A DNA stretch of 64,000 nt, taken from NCBI RefSeq assembly GCF_900142755.1, contig NZ_FRCA01000009.1, positions 50,317 through 114,316 on the forward strand. The letters are read 5' to 3'. The notes beneath the pieces were generated by a model. It was not told the origin of the DNA and made no database searches. It saw only the letters and a list, made by a program, of their open reading frames with translations. Of this stretch, positions 38,620 to 49,304 are shown one piece after another. The position numbers and the translations under genes are program-made. Every line of letters begins with the position of its first letter. Positions within the stretch are counted from its first letter, which is position 1. The stretch comes from Halomonas cupida (GTDB lineage: Bacteria > Pseudomonadota > Gammaproteobacteria > Pseudomonadales > Halomonadaceae).

Positions 38620-40299
38620 ATGACCACCGAGACCACTAGCGCGCCGAATTTCATTCGCAATCAGATCAGCGAGGAAATCGAGGCCGGACGGTCGCAGAAG
38701 ATCGTGACGCGATTCCCCCCCGAGCCCAATGGTTTTCTGCACATCGGGCACGCCAAGTCGATCTGCCTCAACTTCGGACTCGCGGAGCAATTCGGTGGTG
38801 ACTGTCATCTGCGTTTTGATGACACCAATCCGGCGAAGGAAGAGCAGGCCTATATCGACGCGATCAGGGAAGATGTTCACTGGCTGGGATTCGAGTGGGC
38901 CGGGGATGTGCGTTACGCCTCCGACTACTTTGATCAGCTCTATGCCTGGGCGCAGCACCTGATTCGCGAAGGCAAGGCCTATGTCGACGATCTGTCGCCC
39001 GATGAGATTCGTGAATACCGCGGAACTCTCACCGAGCCCGGACGACCGAGTCCTTATCGTGAGCGCAGTGTCGAGGAGAACCTCGACCTGCTCGAGCGCA
39101 TGCGCACAGGGGAGTTCGCCGAGGGGGAGAAAGTGCTGCGGGCGAAGATCGATATGGCATCGCCGAACATCAATCTGCGCGATCCCATCCTGTATCGCAT
39201 TCGTCACGCCTCCCACCACCAGACCGGTGACAAGTGGAAGATCTACCCGTCGTACGATTTCACTCACGGGCAGTCGGATGCCATTGAAGGCATCTCCCAC
39301 TCGGTCTGTACCCTGGAGTTCGAGGATCATCGGCCGCTGTACGAGTGGTTCCTGGCCAATCTTCCGGTGCCGACCACTCCGCGTCAGATCGAGTTCGCAC
39401 GACTCAACCTCAACTACACCCTGACATCGAAGCGCAAGCTCAGGATGCTGGTTGACAACGGTATCGTCGATGGTTGGGATGACCCCCGTATGCCGACCAT
39501 CTCCGGGATGAGGCGTCGCGGTTATACCGCCGCATCGATTCGCAAATTCTGCGAGATGATCGGAGTGACTCGTGCCGATGGCGGTCTGGTCGAGATTGCC
39601 ATGCTGACCCATGCCATTCGCTCGGATCTCGAAGACAACGCTCCTCGGGCCATGTGTGTGCTCAAACCGTTGAAGGTGGTGCTGACCAACATTGCCGAAG
39701 ACCATGAAGAGGTCTACGAGGTGCCGGGACATCCGGCGCGGGAGGACATGCCGCTGCGCAAGGTGCCATTCAACCGTGAGCTGTGGATTGATCGTGATGA
39801 CTTCATGGAAGAGCCGCCGAAGAAGTTCTTCCGCCTGGCGCCGGGCAAGGAAGTACGTCTGCGCAACAGCTACGTGATCCGCTGTGATGAAGTGGTCAAG
39901 GATGCCGACGGTGAGGTTGTCGAGCTGCGTTGCAGCGTCGACCTGGACACCCTCGGCAGAAACCCGGAGGGCCGCAAGGTCAAGGGCGTGATCCACTGGG
40001 TCAGCGCTCGGCACGGTGTGCCGGTTGAGGTGCGTCTGTATGACAACCTGTTCATGGTCGAGCAGCCCGACAAGGACAAGGATGCGGATTTCCTCGAACA
40101 CCTTAACCCGGAGTCGCTGGTGACCGTCAACGGTGTCGCTGAGCCGAGTCTGGCCAATGCCCGGGGGGAGGATCGTTTCCAGTTCGAGCGCGTTGGCTAT
40201 TTCTGTGCCGACCGTCACGCGAGCCGTCCCGACCATCTGGTGTTCAACCGCACCGTGGGCCTCAAGGACAGCTGGGCCAAGATCCAGAAGAAGGGCTGA
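38620..40299 (+). CDS. glnS: Glutaminyl-tRNA synthetase
   Basis: A class I synthetase charging tRNA-Gln. The 559-residue protein has [16 protein letters not shown] with the HIGH motif near residue 40 and the KMSKS counterpart at TLTSKRKL, followed by the two beta-barrel anticodon-binding domains. It is followed by cysS after one base, so the two synthetases are translationally coupled. Confidence 0.98.
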   Translation: MTTETTSAPNFIRNQISEEIEAGRSQKIVTRFPPEPNGFLHIGHAKSICLNFGLAEQFGGDCHLRFDDTNPAKEEQAYIDAIREDVHWLGFEWAGDVRYASDYFDQLYAWAQHLIREGKAYVDDLSPDEIREYRGTLTEPGRPSPYRERSVEENLDLLERMRTGEFAEGEKVLRAKIDMASPNINLRDPILYRIRHASHHQTGDKWKIYPSYDFTHGQSDAIEGISHSVCTLEFEDHRPLYEWFLANLPVPTTPRQIEFARLNLNYTLTSKRKLRMLVDNGIVDGWDDPRMPTISGMRRRGYTAASIRKFCEMIGVTRADGGLVEIAMLTHAIRSDLEDNAPRAMCVLKPLKVVLTNIAEDHEEVYEVPGHPAREDMPLRKVPFNRELWIDRDDFMEEPPKKFFRLAPGKEVRLRNSYVIRCDEVVKDADGEVVELRCSVDLDTLGRNPEGRKVKGVIHWVSARHGVPVEVRLYDNLFMVEQPDKDKDADFLEHLNPESLVTVNGVAEPSLANARGEDRFQFERVGYFCADRHASRPDHLVFNRTVGLKDSWAKIQKKG

Positions 40300-40300
40300 C

Positions 40301-41707
40301 ATGCAGATCTACAACACCCTGACTCGTACCAGACAAACCTTCACTCCGATCGAGCCGGGCAAGGTGCGCATGTATGTCTGCGGTATGACCGTCTATGACT
40401 ACTGCCATCTTGGTCACGCCCGAGTGATGGTGGCGTTTGACGTCATCACCCGTTATCTCCGTCAGCGTGGCTTCGATGTAACCTATGTGCGCAACATCAC
40501 CGACATCGATGACAAGATTCTGCGCCGCGCCGAGGAGAACGGTGAAACGATCAGCGACCTCACCGAGCGTATGATTGCCGCCATGCACGAGGATGAACAA
40601 CGGCTGTTCGTCCTGCGTCCGGATCATGAGCCGCGGGCCACGGGGCATATCGGTGAGATCACCGCCATGATCACCACCCTGATCGACAAGGGCTACGCCT
40701 ACGCAGCGGATAATGGCGATGTCTATTATCGCGTGCGCAAGTTCGAAGGATACGGCAAGCTCAACAATCGTGACCTGGATGACATGCGTGCCGGTGCTCG
40801 TATCGACGTCGATGAGCACAAGGAAGATCCGTTGGATTTTGTGTTGTGGAAGGCGGCCAAGCCGGGCGAGGCCAGTTGGCCGTCTCCCTGGGGGGAAGGC
40901 CGCCCGGGATGGCACATTGAGTGCTCGGCGATGTCGACCTGCTGCCTCGGGGAGACCTTCGATATCCACGGTGGCGGACCGGACCTGACATTCCCGCACC
41001 ATGAGAACGAGATTGCCCAGAGTGAAGCGGCCACCGGGAAGACTTACGTCAACACCTGGATGCATGCGGGTGCGGTGCGTGTCGACAGTGAAAAGATGTC
41101 CAAGTCGTTGGGCAACTTCTTCACCATTCGTGAAGTGCTCGAACAGCACGACCCCGAAGTGGTGCGCTATCTGCTGGTGGCCAGCCACTATCGCAGTGCG
41201 ATCAACTATGCGCCGTCATCATTGAATGAAGCGCGCAAGTCTCTGGAGCGTTTCTACACGGCTCTGGAAGGTGTCGAAGTCACGGATGGGGAGACCCTGG
41301 AGGTTGGCCCCGGCGATTATGCAGCGCGCTTTACTGCCGCCATGGATGACGACTTCAATACGCCGGAAGCATTATCGGTGATGTTCGATCTGGCTCGTGA
41401 GCTCAATCGTGTACGTCAGGAGGACAGCAGCCAGGCGGAGGTACTGGCCCGTGAACTCAAGCGCCTGGGCGCCGTGCTGGGACTGCTGCAGCAGGCACCT
41501 GATGCCTTTCTCAAGGGTGCTGCTGGGGGACTGGCCTTCAGCGAGGATGAGATCGAGGCGCGTATCGCCGCCCGAGCCGAGGCCAAGAAGGCGCGTGATT
41601 TCACTGAGGCCGATCGCATCCGTGATGAGCTGGCGGCCAACGGGATCCTTCTCAAGGATTCCCGAGAGGGGACCAGTTGGGTGGTGGATCGTAGTGGTGG
41701 ATCGTAG
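40301..41707 (+). CDS. cysS: Cysteinyl-tRNA synthetase
   Basis: A 468-residue class I synthetase. The zinc ligands are in [18 protein letters not shown] and the [10 protein letters not shown] segment; HLGHAR is the HIGH motif and KMSKSLGNF the KMSKS loop. The start at 40301 follows the glnS stop by one base. The C-terminal end is unusual: an exact 13-base tandem duplication (41,681-41,706) shifts the frame and supplies the present TAG stop. Confidence 0.98.
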   Translation: MQIYNTLTRTRQTFTPIEPGKVRMYVCGMTVYDYCHLGHARVMVAFDVITRYLRQRGFDVTYVRNITDIDDKILRRAEENGETISDLTERMIAAMHEDEQRLFVLRPDHEPRATGHIGEITAMITTLIDKGYAYAADNGDVYYRVRKFEGYGKLNNRDLDDMRAGARIDVDEHKEDPLDFVLWKAAKPGEASWPSPWGEGRPGWHIECSAMSTCCLGETFDIHGGGPDLTFPHHENEIAQSEAATGKTYVNTWMHAGAVRVDSEKMSKSLGNFFTIREVLEQHDPEVVRYLLVASHYRSAINYAPSSLNEARKSLERFYTALEGVEVTDGETLEVGPGDYAARFTAAMDDDFNTPEALSVMFDLARELNRVRQEDSSQAEVLARELKRLGAVLGLLQQAPDAFLKGAAGGLAFSEDEIEARIAARAEAKKARDFTEADRIRDELAANGILLKDSREGTSWVVDRSGGS

Positions 41708-41739
41708 CGGTGGGCCCAGCCAGGCCTGACCCAGGTCGA

Positions 41740-42777
41740 TCAGTCAGGCTGGTCGGGCGGTAGAGGAATCTGGCCGGGCCAGTCATTGCCGACTACAAGG
41801 ATGCGTCGTCCGAAATCTTCGGGCGGCGCATCGTCGTTTGTGGGGGTTGGATTGGCGGCGAACTCCATGGGATCACGGCACAGCATCAACTGCACCGGTG
41901 TTGCCCAGGTGGCGAAGTGCGCCGCCAGGGTGCGACTCAGCGTACGGCGTGGTTGCCAGTGCCCGGGGTGCGGTGGCGCCAGCCAATGCGGGCGCGCCAG
42001 GCAAGTGCCGAAGGTCAACCGAGGGTGTTCGGCGCACAGGCGGGACCAGTCTCGCCAGTGGCACCATAATCCCTGCAGTGCGTTCGGCGCCGTTATCGAG
42101 GGCAGTGGAAAGTCAGGAGCGTGCCAGGGGCGGAACAGCACACCGGGCATGGCCATCTGGGGATCGGGAGTGGATGCAGGGGGCTGAAGGTCGAGAGCAC
42201 CGAGCCGCTCGACCAGTGCCTGTTGTGCCGCGGGCCGGCACATCAGTGGTAGCTGATGGTGGCTGAGGTGGCTGACCTTGAGTGCCAGACTGTCCAGCCC
42301 CCCTGGCCCGATCCAGCGGGCTGCGCTATCAGGTTGTTGGGGTCCTTCGGGAAGGCCGAGATAGAACTTGATGGCCACCTCCAGATGCCGGTAATCCCCT
42401 TGCTGGTTGCGGTAGACCATGTCCAGTTCACCGAGCGTGCGTCGCTCGACGCGTACCGGGACGTTATGGGCCAGCAATTCGGTACCGGGTGCCGTTTTCA
42501 GCAGGAATTGCCACAGACGTTCGTGGTAGGCGCCGAGCCGACGAGAGTTGCTGCTTTCCAACCAGGCTTCCAGCGCCAGGGGGTGTGCATCCAGTTGCTG
42601 GAGAAAGCTCATCAGTGATTCATTGTCTGCGAACCCCAGACTGGCAAGGTCCGGCCGCCCCGGCCACTGTGTGCAGACCAGGTCGGGGGCGTCAGTCAAC
42701 CATGCCAGATCGCGCACCAGAGGGTGCTCGAGGCTTGACTCGGTGATGCTCAGCGGCTCGTATTGGCTTGATGACAT
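41740..42777 (-). CDS. DUF1853 family protein
   Basis: A 345-residue protein that I assign to DUF1853 from the blocks LGAYHERLWQFLL, GELDMVYRNQQGDYRHLEVA and IKFYLGL. The Glu-Asp...Glu-x-Ala-x-Lys arrangement resembles restriction-endonuclease-like folds, so a nuclease-like role is conceivable but unproven. It is cytosolic with no membrane segment, converges on cysS and is divergent from the OsmU importer. Confidence 0.75.
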   Translation of the reverse strand: MSSSQYEPLSITESSLEHPLVRDLAWLTDAPDLVCTQWPGRPDLASLGFADNESLMSFLQQLDAHPLALEAWLESSNSRRLGAYHERLWQFLLKTAPGTELLAHNVPVRVERRTLGELDMVYRNQQGDYRHLEVAIKFYLGLPEGPQQPDSAARWIGPGGLDSLALKVSHLSHHQLPLMCRPAAQQALVERLGALDLQPPASTPDPQMAMPGVLFRPWHAPDFPLPSITAPNALQGLWCHWRDWSRLCAEHPRLTFGTCLARPHWLAPPHPGHWQPRRTLSRTLAAHFATWATPVQLMLCRDPMEFAANPTPTNDDAPPEDFGRRILVVGNDWPGQIPLPPDQPD

Positions 42778-42864
42778 GGCGTTTTTCCTGCGTTTGAAGG
42801 CAATCTGCAGCCGCCGGACTTAGGCCGTATACTCAAGCATACACACACAAGGAATCGGGTGATA

Positions 42865-43770
42865 ATGATGAACCGTCCTCTTGCGCTGCTGACGGGAATG
42901 GTCCTGCCGCTGGTGATGGCTTCTGCTCAGGCAGCAGATCCGGTGGTGGTCTCGTCGAAGATCGATACTGAAGGTTCGGTGTTGGGGCAGATCATTCTGC
43001 AGAGTCTGTCGGATGCCGGTATCGAGGTGGAAGACCGCCTTCAGTTGGGTGGTACCAGTATTGTCCGTTCGGCGCTGAGCAATGGCGAGATCGATATCTA
43101 TCCGGAGTACACCGGCAATGGTGCCTTCTTCCATGACATGGCCGATAGTCCGGTCTGGCACAAGGCCGAAGAGGCCTATGCCACCGTCAAGGAGAAGGAC
43201 GAGGCCCAGGGGCTGGTGTGGCTGACACCGGCATCGGCCAACAACACCTATGCCATCAGTGTGCGAGGCGATGTTGCCCGGGACAATGAGCTGGCGACTC
43301 TGGACGACGTTGCTGACTACATCAATGACGGTGGTTCCTTCAAGCTTGCCGGCAGCACCGAATTTGTCGAGTCGGCATTTGCCTTGCCGGCGTTCGAGGA
43401 AGCCTATGGCTTCGATCTACAGGATGACCAGTTGCTGGTGCTGTCTGGAGGCAATACGGCGGCGACCATGCGCGCCGCTGCTCAACAGACCAGCGGAGTC
43501 AACGCGGCAATGACCTATGGTACCGATGGCGGACTGCAGGCTCTGGACCTGGTGGTGATGGAAGATACTCGCGGTGTGCAGCCGGTCTACCAGCCGGCGC
43601 CTGTGGTACGCAGCGAGGTGCTGCAAGGCCATCCCGAGATCGCTGATGTGCTGGCGCCGGTATTCGAGTCTCTTGATCTGGAAACCCTGCAGCGACTCAA
43701 CGGGGACGTTGCGGTCAACGGTTACGACCCGGCACAGGTGGCCGCCGACTATCTCTCCACGCTGGACTAA
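42865..43770 (+). CDS. OsmU-type ABC importer, substrate-binding protein (OsmF/YehZ-like)
   Basis: The periplasmic binding protein for a quaternary amine such as glycine betaine or a choline derivative. A signal peptide (ending ASAQA) precedes an OpuAC-type domain with KIDTEGSVLGQIILQSLSDAG and IDIYPEYTGNG, typical of YehZ and OpuCC proteins. It is the first of four genes in the order of the E. coli yehZYXW (osmU) operon. Start codons at 42859 (GTG), 42865 and 42868 are all possible. Confidence 0.88.
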   Translation: MMNRPLALLTGMVLPLVMASAQAADPVVVSSKIDTEGSVLGQIILQSLSDAGIEVEDRLQLGGTSIVRSALSNGEIDIYPEYTGNGAFFHDMADSPVWHKAEEAYATVKEKDEAQGLVWLTPASANNTYAISVRGDVARDNELATLDDVADYINDGGSFKLAGSTEFVESAFALPAFEEAYGFDLQDDQLLVLSGGNTAATMRAAAQQTSGVNAAMTYGTDGGLQALDLVVMEDTRGVQPVYQPAPVVRSEVLQGHPEIADVLAPVFESLDLETLQRLNGDVAVNGYDPAQVAADYLSTLD

Positions 43771-43789
43771 TAGGCGATAGAACGTTTGC

Positions 43790-44977
43790 ATGGATAGCCA
43801 ACGTAGTGATGATGGAAAGGGATACCTGGTACTGGTGGCCTTGATGGGGGCAGCGCTGGTGGCCTGGTGGTGGCTGCCGAGCGTCAGCGTAGCCCCCAAT
43901 CGGATTGTTCCCGGTACCGGCTTCTCTGCCGGGCAGGTCGCCGGTTGGCCGATGGCGCTGTTGGCCAGCCTGCCATTGCTGCTCACTGGCTGGGTTGCAT
44001 TGCGTGCAGGTCAGCAGCGTTTGTCCTGGTTGCTCGGATTGGTGATGCTGTGCCTGGTGGGCTGGCCACTGTGGCTGTTGTTGGCCACTGTCCAACTGGT
44101 AGACCCGCAACTTCCTCAGGCACGTGTCGCCATTGGGGCGGGGATGTGGTTGACGCTGTTCCTGCTGCTGTTGGCGCTGATCGAACTGAGTACGCGGATG
44201 AAACTGGCTGCGTGGCGGAGCTGGCTGTTGTTTCTGCTCCCGGTGGCGGTGTTGGCGGCGTGTATCCCGGTGGGATTGGATCGCCTTGCATTGTGGCAGG
44301 AGTATCAGGGGCGCAGTGACGACTTCATCACGGCTATCGGTGTACACCTGTTGCTGGTCGCGGCAACCGTGGTGCTCAGCCTGATGATCGGTGTCGGGAT
44401 CGCACTGTTTGTTCGTCGGGTGCCGGCCATGCAGCGCACTGTTTTCTCCATTCTCAACTTCCTGCAGACCATCCCCAGTCTGGCGTTGTTTGGTCTTCTG
44501 CTCGGGCCATTGGCCTGGCTGGCCAGTCACTACGCGTGGCTTGAATCGCTGGGCGTCAGTGGCATTGGCTGGGCGCCGGCGCTGCTGGCGCTGGTGGCCT
44601 ACAGCCTGTTACCGATGGTACGCAACACCCTGGTGGCACTGGAGGGCGTGGATGAAGGTGTCATCGAGGCGGCACGGGGTATGGGCATGAGTCGTCGCCA
44701 GATCTTGCAGCAGGTGCGTCTGCCTCTGGCGTTGCCGGTATTGATCGAGGGTATCCGCATTACCACGGTTCAGGCTATCGGCCTGACCGCGGTGGCGGCG
44801 TTGATCGGCGCTGGCGGGTTGGGACGCTTCATCTTCCAGGGACTGGGCCAGGCGGCGACGGATCTGGTGTTGTTGGGTGCGCTGCCGATCCTGATCATGG
44901 CTCTGGTGGCGGATGCATTGCTGGCAGGGATGGCACGCAAACTACAACCGGGACTATCGCCAGGGGCCGGCACATGA
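43790..44977 (+). CDS. OsmU-type ABC importer, large permease (YehY-like)
   Basis: A 395-residue inner-membrane permease. An extra N-terminal membrane region of about four helices precedes the standard binding-protein-dependent transport domain, in which RNTLVALEGVDEGVIEAARG, MGMSRRQILQQVRLP is the ATPase-coupling EAA loop. The stop overlaps the ATG of the ATPase gene by four bases (ATGA). Confidence 0.88.
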   Translation: MDSQRSDDGKGYLVLVALMGAALVAWWWLPSVSVAPNRIVPGTGFSAGQVAGWPMALLASLPLLLTGWVALRAGQQRLSWLLGLVMLCLVGWPLWLLLATVQLVDPQLPQARVAIGAGMWLTLFLLLLALIELSTRMKLAAWRSWLLFLLPVAVLAACIPVGLDRLALWQEYQGRSDDFITAIGVHLLLVAATVVLSLMIGVGIALFVRRVPAMQRTVFSILNFLQTIPSLALFGLLLGPLAWLASHYAWLESLGVSGIGWAPALLALVAYSLLPMVRNTLVALEGVDEGVIEAARGMGMSRRQILQQVRLPLALPVLIEGIRITTVQAIGLTAVAALIGAGGLGRFIFQGLGQAATDLVLLGALPILIMALVADALLAGMARKLQPGLSPGAGT

Positions 44978-45918
44978 TCGAATTGATCGGAGTATCAAAG
45001 CGGTTTGGAGACAGTCTGGCCGTCAACAATATCTCGTTGAAGGTGGCCAGTGGTGAGTTCTGCTGTCTGGTGGGAACGTCCGGCTGTGGCAAGTCGACCA
45101 CACTGCGCATGATCAACCGGCTCATTGAGCATAGTGACGGTGAGATTCATATCGATCAGCAGCCGATTCGCTCGTTTCGAGAGGAGGTCCTGCGTCGGCG
45201 TATCGGTTATGCGATTCAGAGCACCGGGCTGTTCCCACACTGGACGGTGGCGCGCAATATCGGTCTGGTGCCACGTCTTCTCAAGTGGTCGCAGGCAGCG
45301 GTCGATGCCCGAGTTGAGGAATTGATGGCACTGCTGCGCCTGGATATGGCGGAGTTTGCCGGCAAGTATCCCCATCAGTTGTCCGGCGGCCAGGCACAAC
45401 GGGTGGGCGTGGCCCGAGCGTTGGCGGCGGACCCGGATATTCTGTTGATGGACGAGCCATTCGGCGCCCTGGATCCGATTACCCGTGAGAATCTTCAGCT
45501 CGAGTTGCGGGACCTTCAGGCGCGCCTTGGCAAGACCATCGTTTTCGTGACTCACGACATGGACGAAGCACTTCGTCTGGCCGACCACCTGGTGGTCATG
45601 CATGAAGGTCAGGTCGTGCAACAGGGACATCCTCTGGAGCTGTTGCGAGAGCCGGCCAACGAGTTCGTCACATCATTGCTCGGTGGTGAGGATAGAGGCC
45701 TCAAGGAGGCGGCATTGTTGCCGGTCAGTGAGCGGATGGTGCCGCTGGGCGTCGGCGGGGTGGCTCGAGACCGCATTGTCCAGACGGCCTCCCTGCGTGA
45801 TGCACTGTCGATGATGTTATGGCGAAGGGTGGAAAGGCTGGCGGTGGTGGATGACGAGGATATTCCGATCGGTGAGCTGAGTTTTCGCCGTCTGGTGGGA
45901 GCGCGTGGCCATGAATGA
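44974..45918 (+). CDS. OsmU-type ABC importer, ATPase (YehX-like)
   Basis: A 314-residue ATPase energising the importer. Walker A is GTSGCGKSTT, the signature LSGGQAQRVG, Walker B ILLMDEPFGALD, and HDMDEALRLADH the switch. A C-terminal extension resembles a single CBS-like module, as in OpuA/OsmV ATPases that sense ionic strength. It overlaps both neighbouring permease genes. Confidence 0.92.
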   Translation: MIELIGVSKRFGDSLAVNNISLKVASGEFCCLVGTSGCGKSTTLRMINRLIEHSDGEIHIDQQPIRSFREEVLRRRIGYAIQSTGLFPHWTVARNIGLVPRLLKWSQAAVDARVEELMALLRLDMAEFAGKYPHQLSGGQAQRVGVARALAADPDILLMDEPFGALDPITRENLQLELRDLQARLGKTIVFVTHDMDEALRLADHLVVMHEGQVVQQGHPLELLREPANEFVTSLLGGEDRGLKEAALLPVSERMVPLGVGGVARDRIVQTASLRDALSMMLWRRVERLAVVDDEDIPIGELSFRRLVGARGHE

Positions 45919-46645
45919 GCGCCACGGAGCTCCATGGCTGGCCCCATTGTGCTGGGGGATATTGCTGGTTGGTGGATGTCTGCTGATGCGATTCCTCGAG
46001 GCTCCACTACGCCTGGTGGAGCCTGACAGCCGTGCGGTGGTTTTCGAGCGCGTCGATCTGCTGACGCTGCTTGGACGGCACCTGTTGGTGGTGTCGGTGG
46101 CGGCGTTGCTCTCGGTGGTGGTTGGCGTGGTAGCTGCCATCGCTGTGACCCGTGAGAAGGGGAGGGACTTTCTACCGTTGGTTGCCCAGGTGGCGTCCAT
46201 GGGTCAGACCTTTCCGCCCGTCGCCGTGCTGGCGTTGGCGGTGCCGGTACTGGGCTTCGGCACCGTGCCGATTATCGTTGCCTTGATGCTCTACGGCCTG
46301 TTGCCGGTGGTGCGAAACACCCTTGCCGGAATCGAGGGTATCGACCCGGCAGTGAGAGAAGCTGCCCGGGGCATGGGTATGACATCCAGGCAGATCCTCC
46401 GGCAGGTGGAACTGCCATTGGCCAGCCCCGTCATCGTGGCCGGCATTCGCACCTCGGTAACCATCAATATTGCCACGGCAGCATTGGGGGCCACGGTGGG
46501 GGCCAGCAACCTCGGCGAACCGATTATCGCGGGTATCGTCAACGGCAATACGGCCTATATCGTTCAGGGCGCAGTACTGATTGCCCTGCTGGCATTGACG
46601 GTGGATAGTCTGTTCGGTTGGCTGGCGCCGGGGCATACGGGCTGA
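45911..46645 (+). CDS. OsmU-type ABC importer, small permease (YehW-like)
   Basis: A 244-residue permease with about six membrane segments and the coupling loop RNTLAGIEGIDPAVREAARG, MGMTSRQIL. Its ATG at 45911 overlaps the end of the ATPase gene by eight bases; an in-frame GTG at 45905 is also possible. It completes a four-gene operon for osmoprotectant import, fitting a halophilic host. Confidence 0.9.
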   Translation: MNERHGAPWLAPLCWGILLVGGCLLMRFLEAPLRLVEPDSRAVVFERVDLLTLLGRHLLVVSVAALLSVVVGVVAAIAVTREKGRDFLPLVAQVASMGQTFPPVAVLALAVPVLGFGTVPIIVALMLYGLLPVVRNTLAGIEGIDPAVREAARGMGMTSRQILRQVELPLASPVIVAGIRTSVTINIATAALGATVGASNLGEPIIAGIVNGNTAYIVQGAVLIALLALTVDSLFGWLAPGHTG

Positions 46646-46647
46646 GC

Positions 46648-46985
46648 CACAGCCACAGCCACAGCCACAGCTGCGAGCTGCGAGCGACGAGTACGCTGCG
46701 CTCGAGCAGGTAAACCCAGCCACGAGTGACGAGCCTCGAGCACGCTACGCCCGAGCAGGTGAATCCAGCCACGAGTGGCGAGCGTCGAGCACGCTACGCT
46801 CGAGCTTGAAACCCAAACTCTGAAGAAATGCACAGAATTTCCGGGTTGGCACTGAACTGCTCGCCACTCGTGGCTCGTGTCTCGTGTCTCGAAGCTGGAC
46901 CCTGGTCTGCTCGAAGCTCGCATCTTCCGAGTGGCCTTTTCGACCAAAGTCGTGGCTATTCAACCTATTCCGTTTACGTTAACGT
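46648..46985. repeat. CCACAG hexamers and GCTACGCTCGAGC repeat block
   Basis: Four CCACAG units (46,648-46,671) are followed by three tandem degenerate units of about 55-60 bases, each containing CGAGCACGCTACGC(T/C)CGAG and CCAGCCACGAG (to about 46,810). The stretch has no supported gene; open frames there are translations of the repeat. Confidence 0.8.
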
Positions 46986-47083
46986 CAAACTAGTGCGAGC
47001 CCACTTTCCAGGGCAATCCCCTGGCGAGGTGGGGGAATAACGACAACACTGCCCTCACAAGGGGTAGGGATAGGATCATAGCC

Positions 47084-48310
47084 ATGACCACGACCGCACG
47101 GACTCACCAGCCGGAGTTTCTGTCCGGTAATGAATTCAGTATTCCCACCTACGCTGTTCTGGCCCAGGACGGTAGCCTCCATGACGGGGCGGAAGAGCCG
47201 GACCTGGATCAGGCCAGGGCATTGCGTATCTATCAGGCGATGATCGCCACGCGAGTGCTTGATGAGCGCATGCTGGCGGCCCAGCGTCAGGGCCGCTTGA
47301 GTTTCTACATGCAGTGCACTGGCGAGGAAGCCGCCGTGATCGGCAGTGCTGCGGCACTGGATGATGACGACATGATCATGGCCCAGTACCGCGAGCAGGG
47401 AGCTCTGGCCTATCGTGGCTTCACCTTCGACGAGTTCATGAACCAGTTGTTCGGCAACGAGATGGACTACGGCAAGGGCCGCCAGATGCCGATCCACTAC
47501 GGCTCGCGCAAGCTGCACTACATGACCATCTCTTCTCCGCTGGCCACCCAGATTCCGCAGGCGACCGGTTATGCCTATGGCCAGAAGCTGGCCGGAGAGG
47601 GGTTGTGCACCATTGTCTACTTTGGCGAGGGGGCAGCCTCGGAAGGGGATTTCCACGCCGCCTTGAATATGGCCACGGTGCATGAGGTCCCGGTTATCTT
47701 TTTCTGCCGCAACAACGGCTATGCAATCTCGACACCGTCGGTGGAGCAGTTTGCAGCGGATGGAGTGGCGCCGCGGGCCTTCGGTTATCGCATGCATGTG
47801 ATCCGCGTTGATGGCAATGATGTGCTGGCGGTCTATCGTGCCACTCAACGTGCTCGTGAGCTGGCGGTGAAGGACAACAAGCCGGTGTTGATCGAGGCCA
47901 TGACCTATCGGCTTGCGGCACATTCTTCCTCGGACGATCCTTCCGGTTATCGCTCACGGAAGGAGGAGGAAGCATGGCGTGACAAGGATCCGATCACGCG
48001 TATGCGCGCCTGGCTTGAAATCAAGGGGTGGTGGGACGGTGATCAGGAGAAGGCGCTGCAGGATCGCCTGAGGGCCGACGTTCTGGACACCATGAAGCGT
48101 GCGGAGAAGCGTCCGCCGCCCCCGCTCGACAGTCTGGTGACGGATGTCTATGCCGATGTCACTCCGGCGCTGCAGCGCCAACTGGATCAGCTCAAGCGTC
48201 ATATCCGCCGCTATCCCGAGGCCTACCCGCGAGGTGCTCGGTCGCTGGATCCGGTGTTGAGCGCGGCCGACCATGTCGAAGATCATGCCGCAGACCAGGG
48301 AGGGGAGTGA
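47084..48310 (+). CDS. bkdA1: Branched-chain 2-oxo acid dehydrogenase E1 alpha
   Basis: The thiamine-diphosphate decarboxylase subunit acting on the keto acids of valine, leucine and isoleucine. The 408-residue protein matches branched-chain rather than pyruvate E1: [51 protein letters not shown] and [13 protein letters not shown]. The TPP-binding motif is [15 protein letters not shown]. It is intact with normal codon use. Its partner E1 beta follows one base after the stop codon. Confidence 0.95.
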   Translation: MTTTARTHQPEFLSGNEFSIPTYAVLAQDGSLHDGAEEPDLDQARALRIYQAMIATRVLDERMLAAQRQGRLSFYMQCTGEEAAVIGSAAALDDDDMIMAQYREQGALAYRGFTFDEFMNQLFGNEMDYGKGRQMPIHYGSRKLHYMTISSPLATQIPQATGYAYGQKLAGEGLCTIVYFGEGAASEGDFHAALNMATVHEVPVIFFCRNNGYAISTPSVEQFAADGVAPRAFGYRMHVIRVDGNDVLAVYRATQRARELAVKDNKPVLIEAMTYRLAAHSSSDDPSGYRSRKEEEAWRDKDPITRMRAWLEIKGWWDGDQEKALQDRLRADVLDTMKRAEKRPPPPLDSLVTDVYADVTPALQRQLDQLKRHIRRYPEAYPRGARSLDPVLSAADHVEDHAADQGGE

Positions 48311-48311
48311 C

Positions 48312-49289
48312 ATGGCGACCATCAATATGCTGCAGGCGATCAATCAGGCACTGGATATCGCCATGGCCGAGGATGAGCGAGTGCTCTGCTTCGGTGAGGA
48401 TGTCGGGGGCTTCGGTGGGGTTTTCCGTGCCACCAGCCATCTGCAGGAGAAGTACGGCAAGGCGCGTTGCTTCAACACGCCACTGGTCGAGCAGGGCATC
48501 ATCGGCTTCGCCAACGGTCTTGCGGCCCAGGGCTCGGTACCGGTTGCCGAGATCCAGTTTGCTGACTACATCTTTCCGGCCTTCGACCAGATCGTCAACG
48601 AGACAGCCAAGTTCCGTTATCGCTCCGGTGACCTGTTCAACGTCGGTGGCTTGACCATTCGTGCCCCATACGGCGGGGGCATATCCGGGGGGCTTTACCA
48701 CTCCCAGTCACCGGAAGCCTATTTCGCGCATACGCCGGGCATCAAGATCGTCGTGCCCCGCAATCCATACGAAGCCAAGGGACTGCTGCTGGCCGCGATT
48801 CGCGATCCAGACCCGGTGCTGTTCTTCGAGCCCAAGCGTCTGTACCGCGCGTCAGTTGGTGAGGTGCCCGAAGAGGACTATCAACTGCCCATCGGCGAGG
48901 CGGAGATCACCAAGGAAGGTTCCGACATCACCCTGGTAGGCTGGGGTGCGCAGATGGACGTCATCGACAAGGCGGTGGAACTGGCCGAGAAGGACGGAAT
49001 TTCCTGTGAGGTCATCGATCTACGCAGCATTCTGCCTTGGGACGAGGACACCATCGTCGAGTCGGTACTCAAGACCGGGCGTTTGCTGATCACTCATGAA
49101 GCCCCGCGCACGGGAGGCTTTGCCGCCGAGATTTCCGCGACGATTCAGGAGCGCTGTTTTCTGTACCTGGAGTCACCCATCGAACGGGTGACAGCGCTGC
49201 AAACACCGGCCACGCTCACTCGAGACAACCAGCAGAACCCCAAACACCCCAAAATCCCAGAGACCAGCAACGCCCCGAGGAACTACTGA
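48312..49289 (+). CDS. bkdA2: Branched-chain 2-oxo acid dehydrogenase E1 beta, C-terminal 32 codons hypermutated
   Basis: The second E1 subunit, 325 residues. Residues 1 to about 293 are normal, including [32 protein letters not shown] and [10 protein letters not shown]. After ESPIERV the sequence changes abruptly from 49,195. Families of this type continue with T-G-Y-D-T-P and end 28 residues after that T. Here the frame runs T-A-L-Q-T-P, then polar residues, and also stops 28 residues after the T, ending NY. Length and stop are kept while almost all hydrophobic residues are lost, so the dimer-interface tail is probably destroyed. Confidence 0.9.
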   Translation: MATINMLQAINQALDIAMAEDERVLCFGEDVGGFGGVFRATSHLQEKYGKARCFNTPLVEQGIIGFANGLAAQGSVPVAEIQFADYIFPAFDQIVNETAKFRYRSGDLFNVGGLTIRAPYGGGISGGLYHSQSPEAYFAHTPGIKIVVPRNPYEAKGLLLAAIRDPDPVLFFEPKRLYRASVGEVPEEDYQLPIGEAEITKEGSDITLVGWGAQMDVIDKAVELAEKDGISCEVIDLRSILPWDEDTIVESVLKTGRLLITHEAPRTGGFAAEISATIQERCFLYLESPIERVTALQTPATLTRDNQQNPKHPKIPETSNAPRNY

Positions 49290-49304
49290 GCCACGAGACA
49301 AGCA

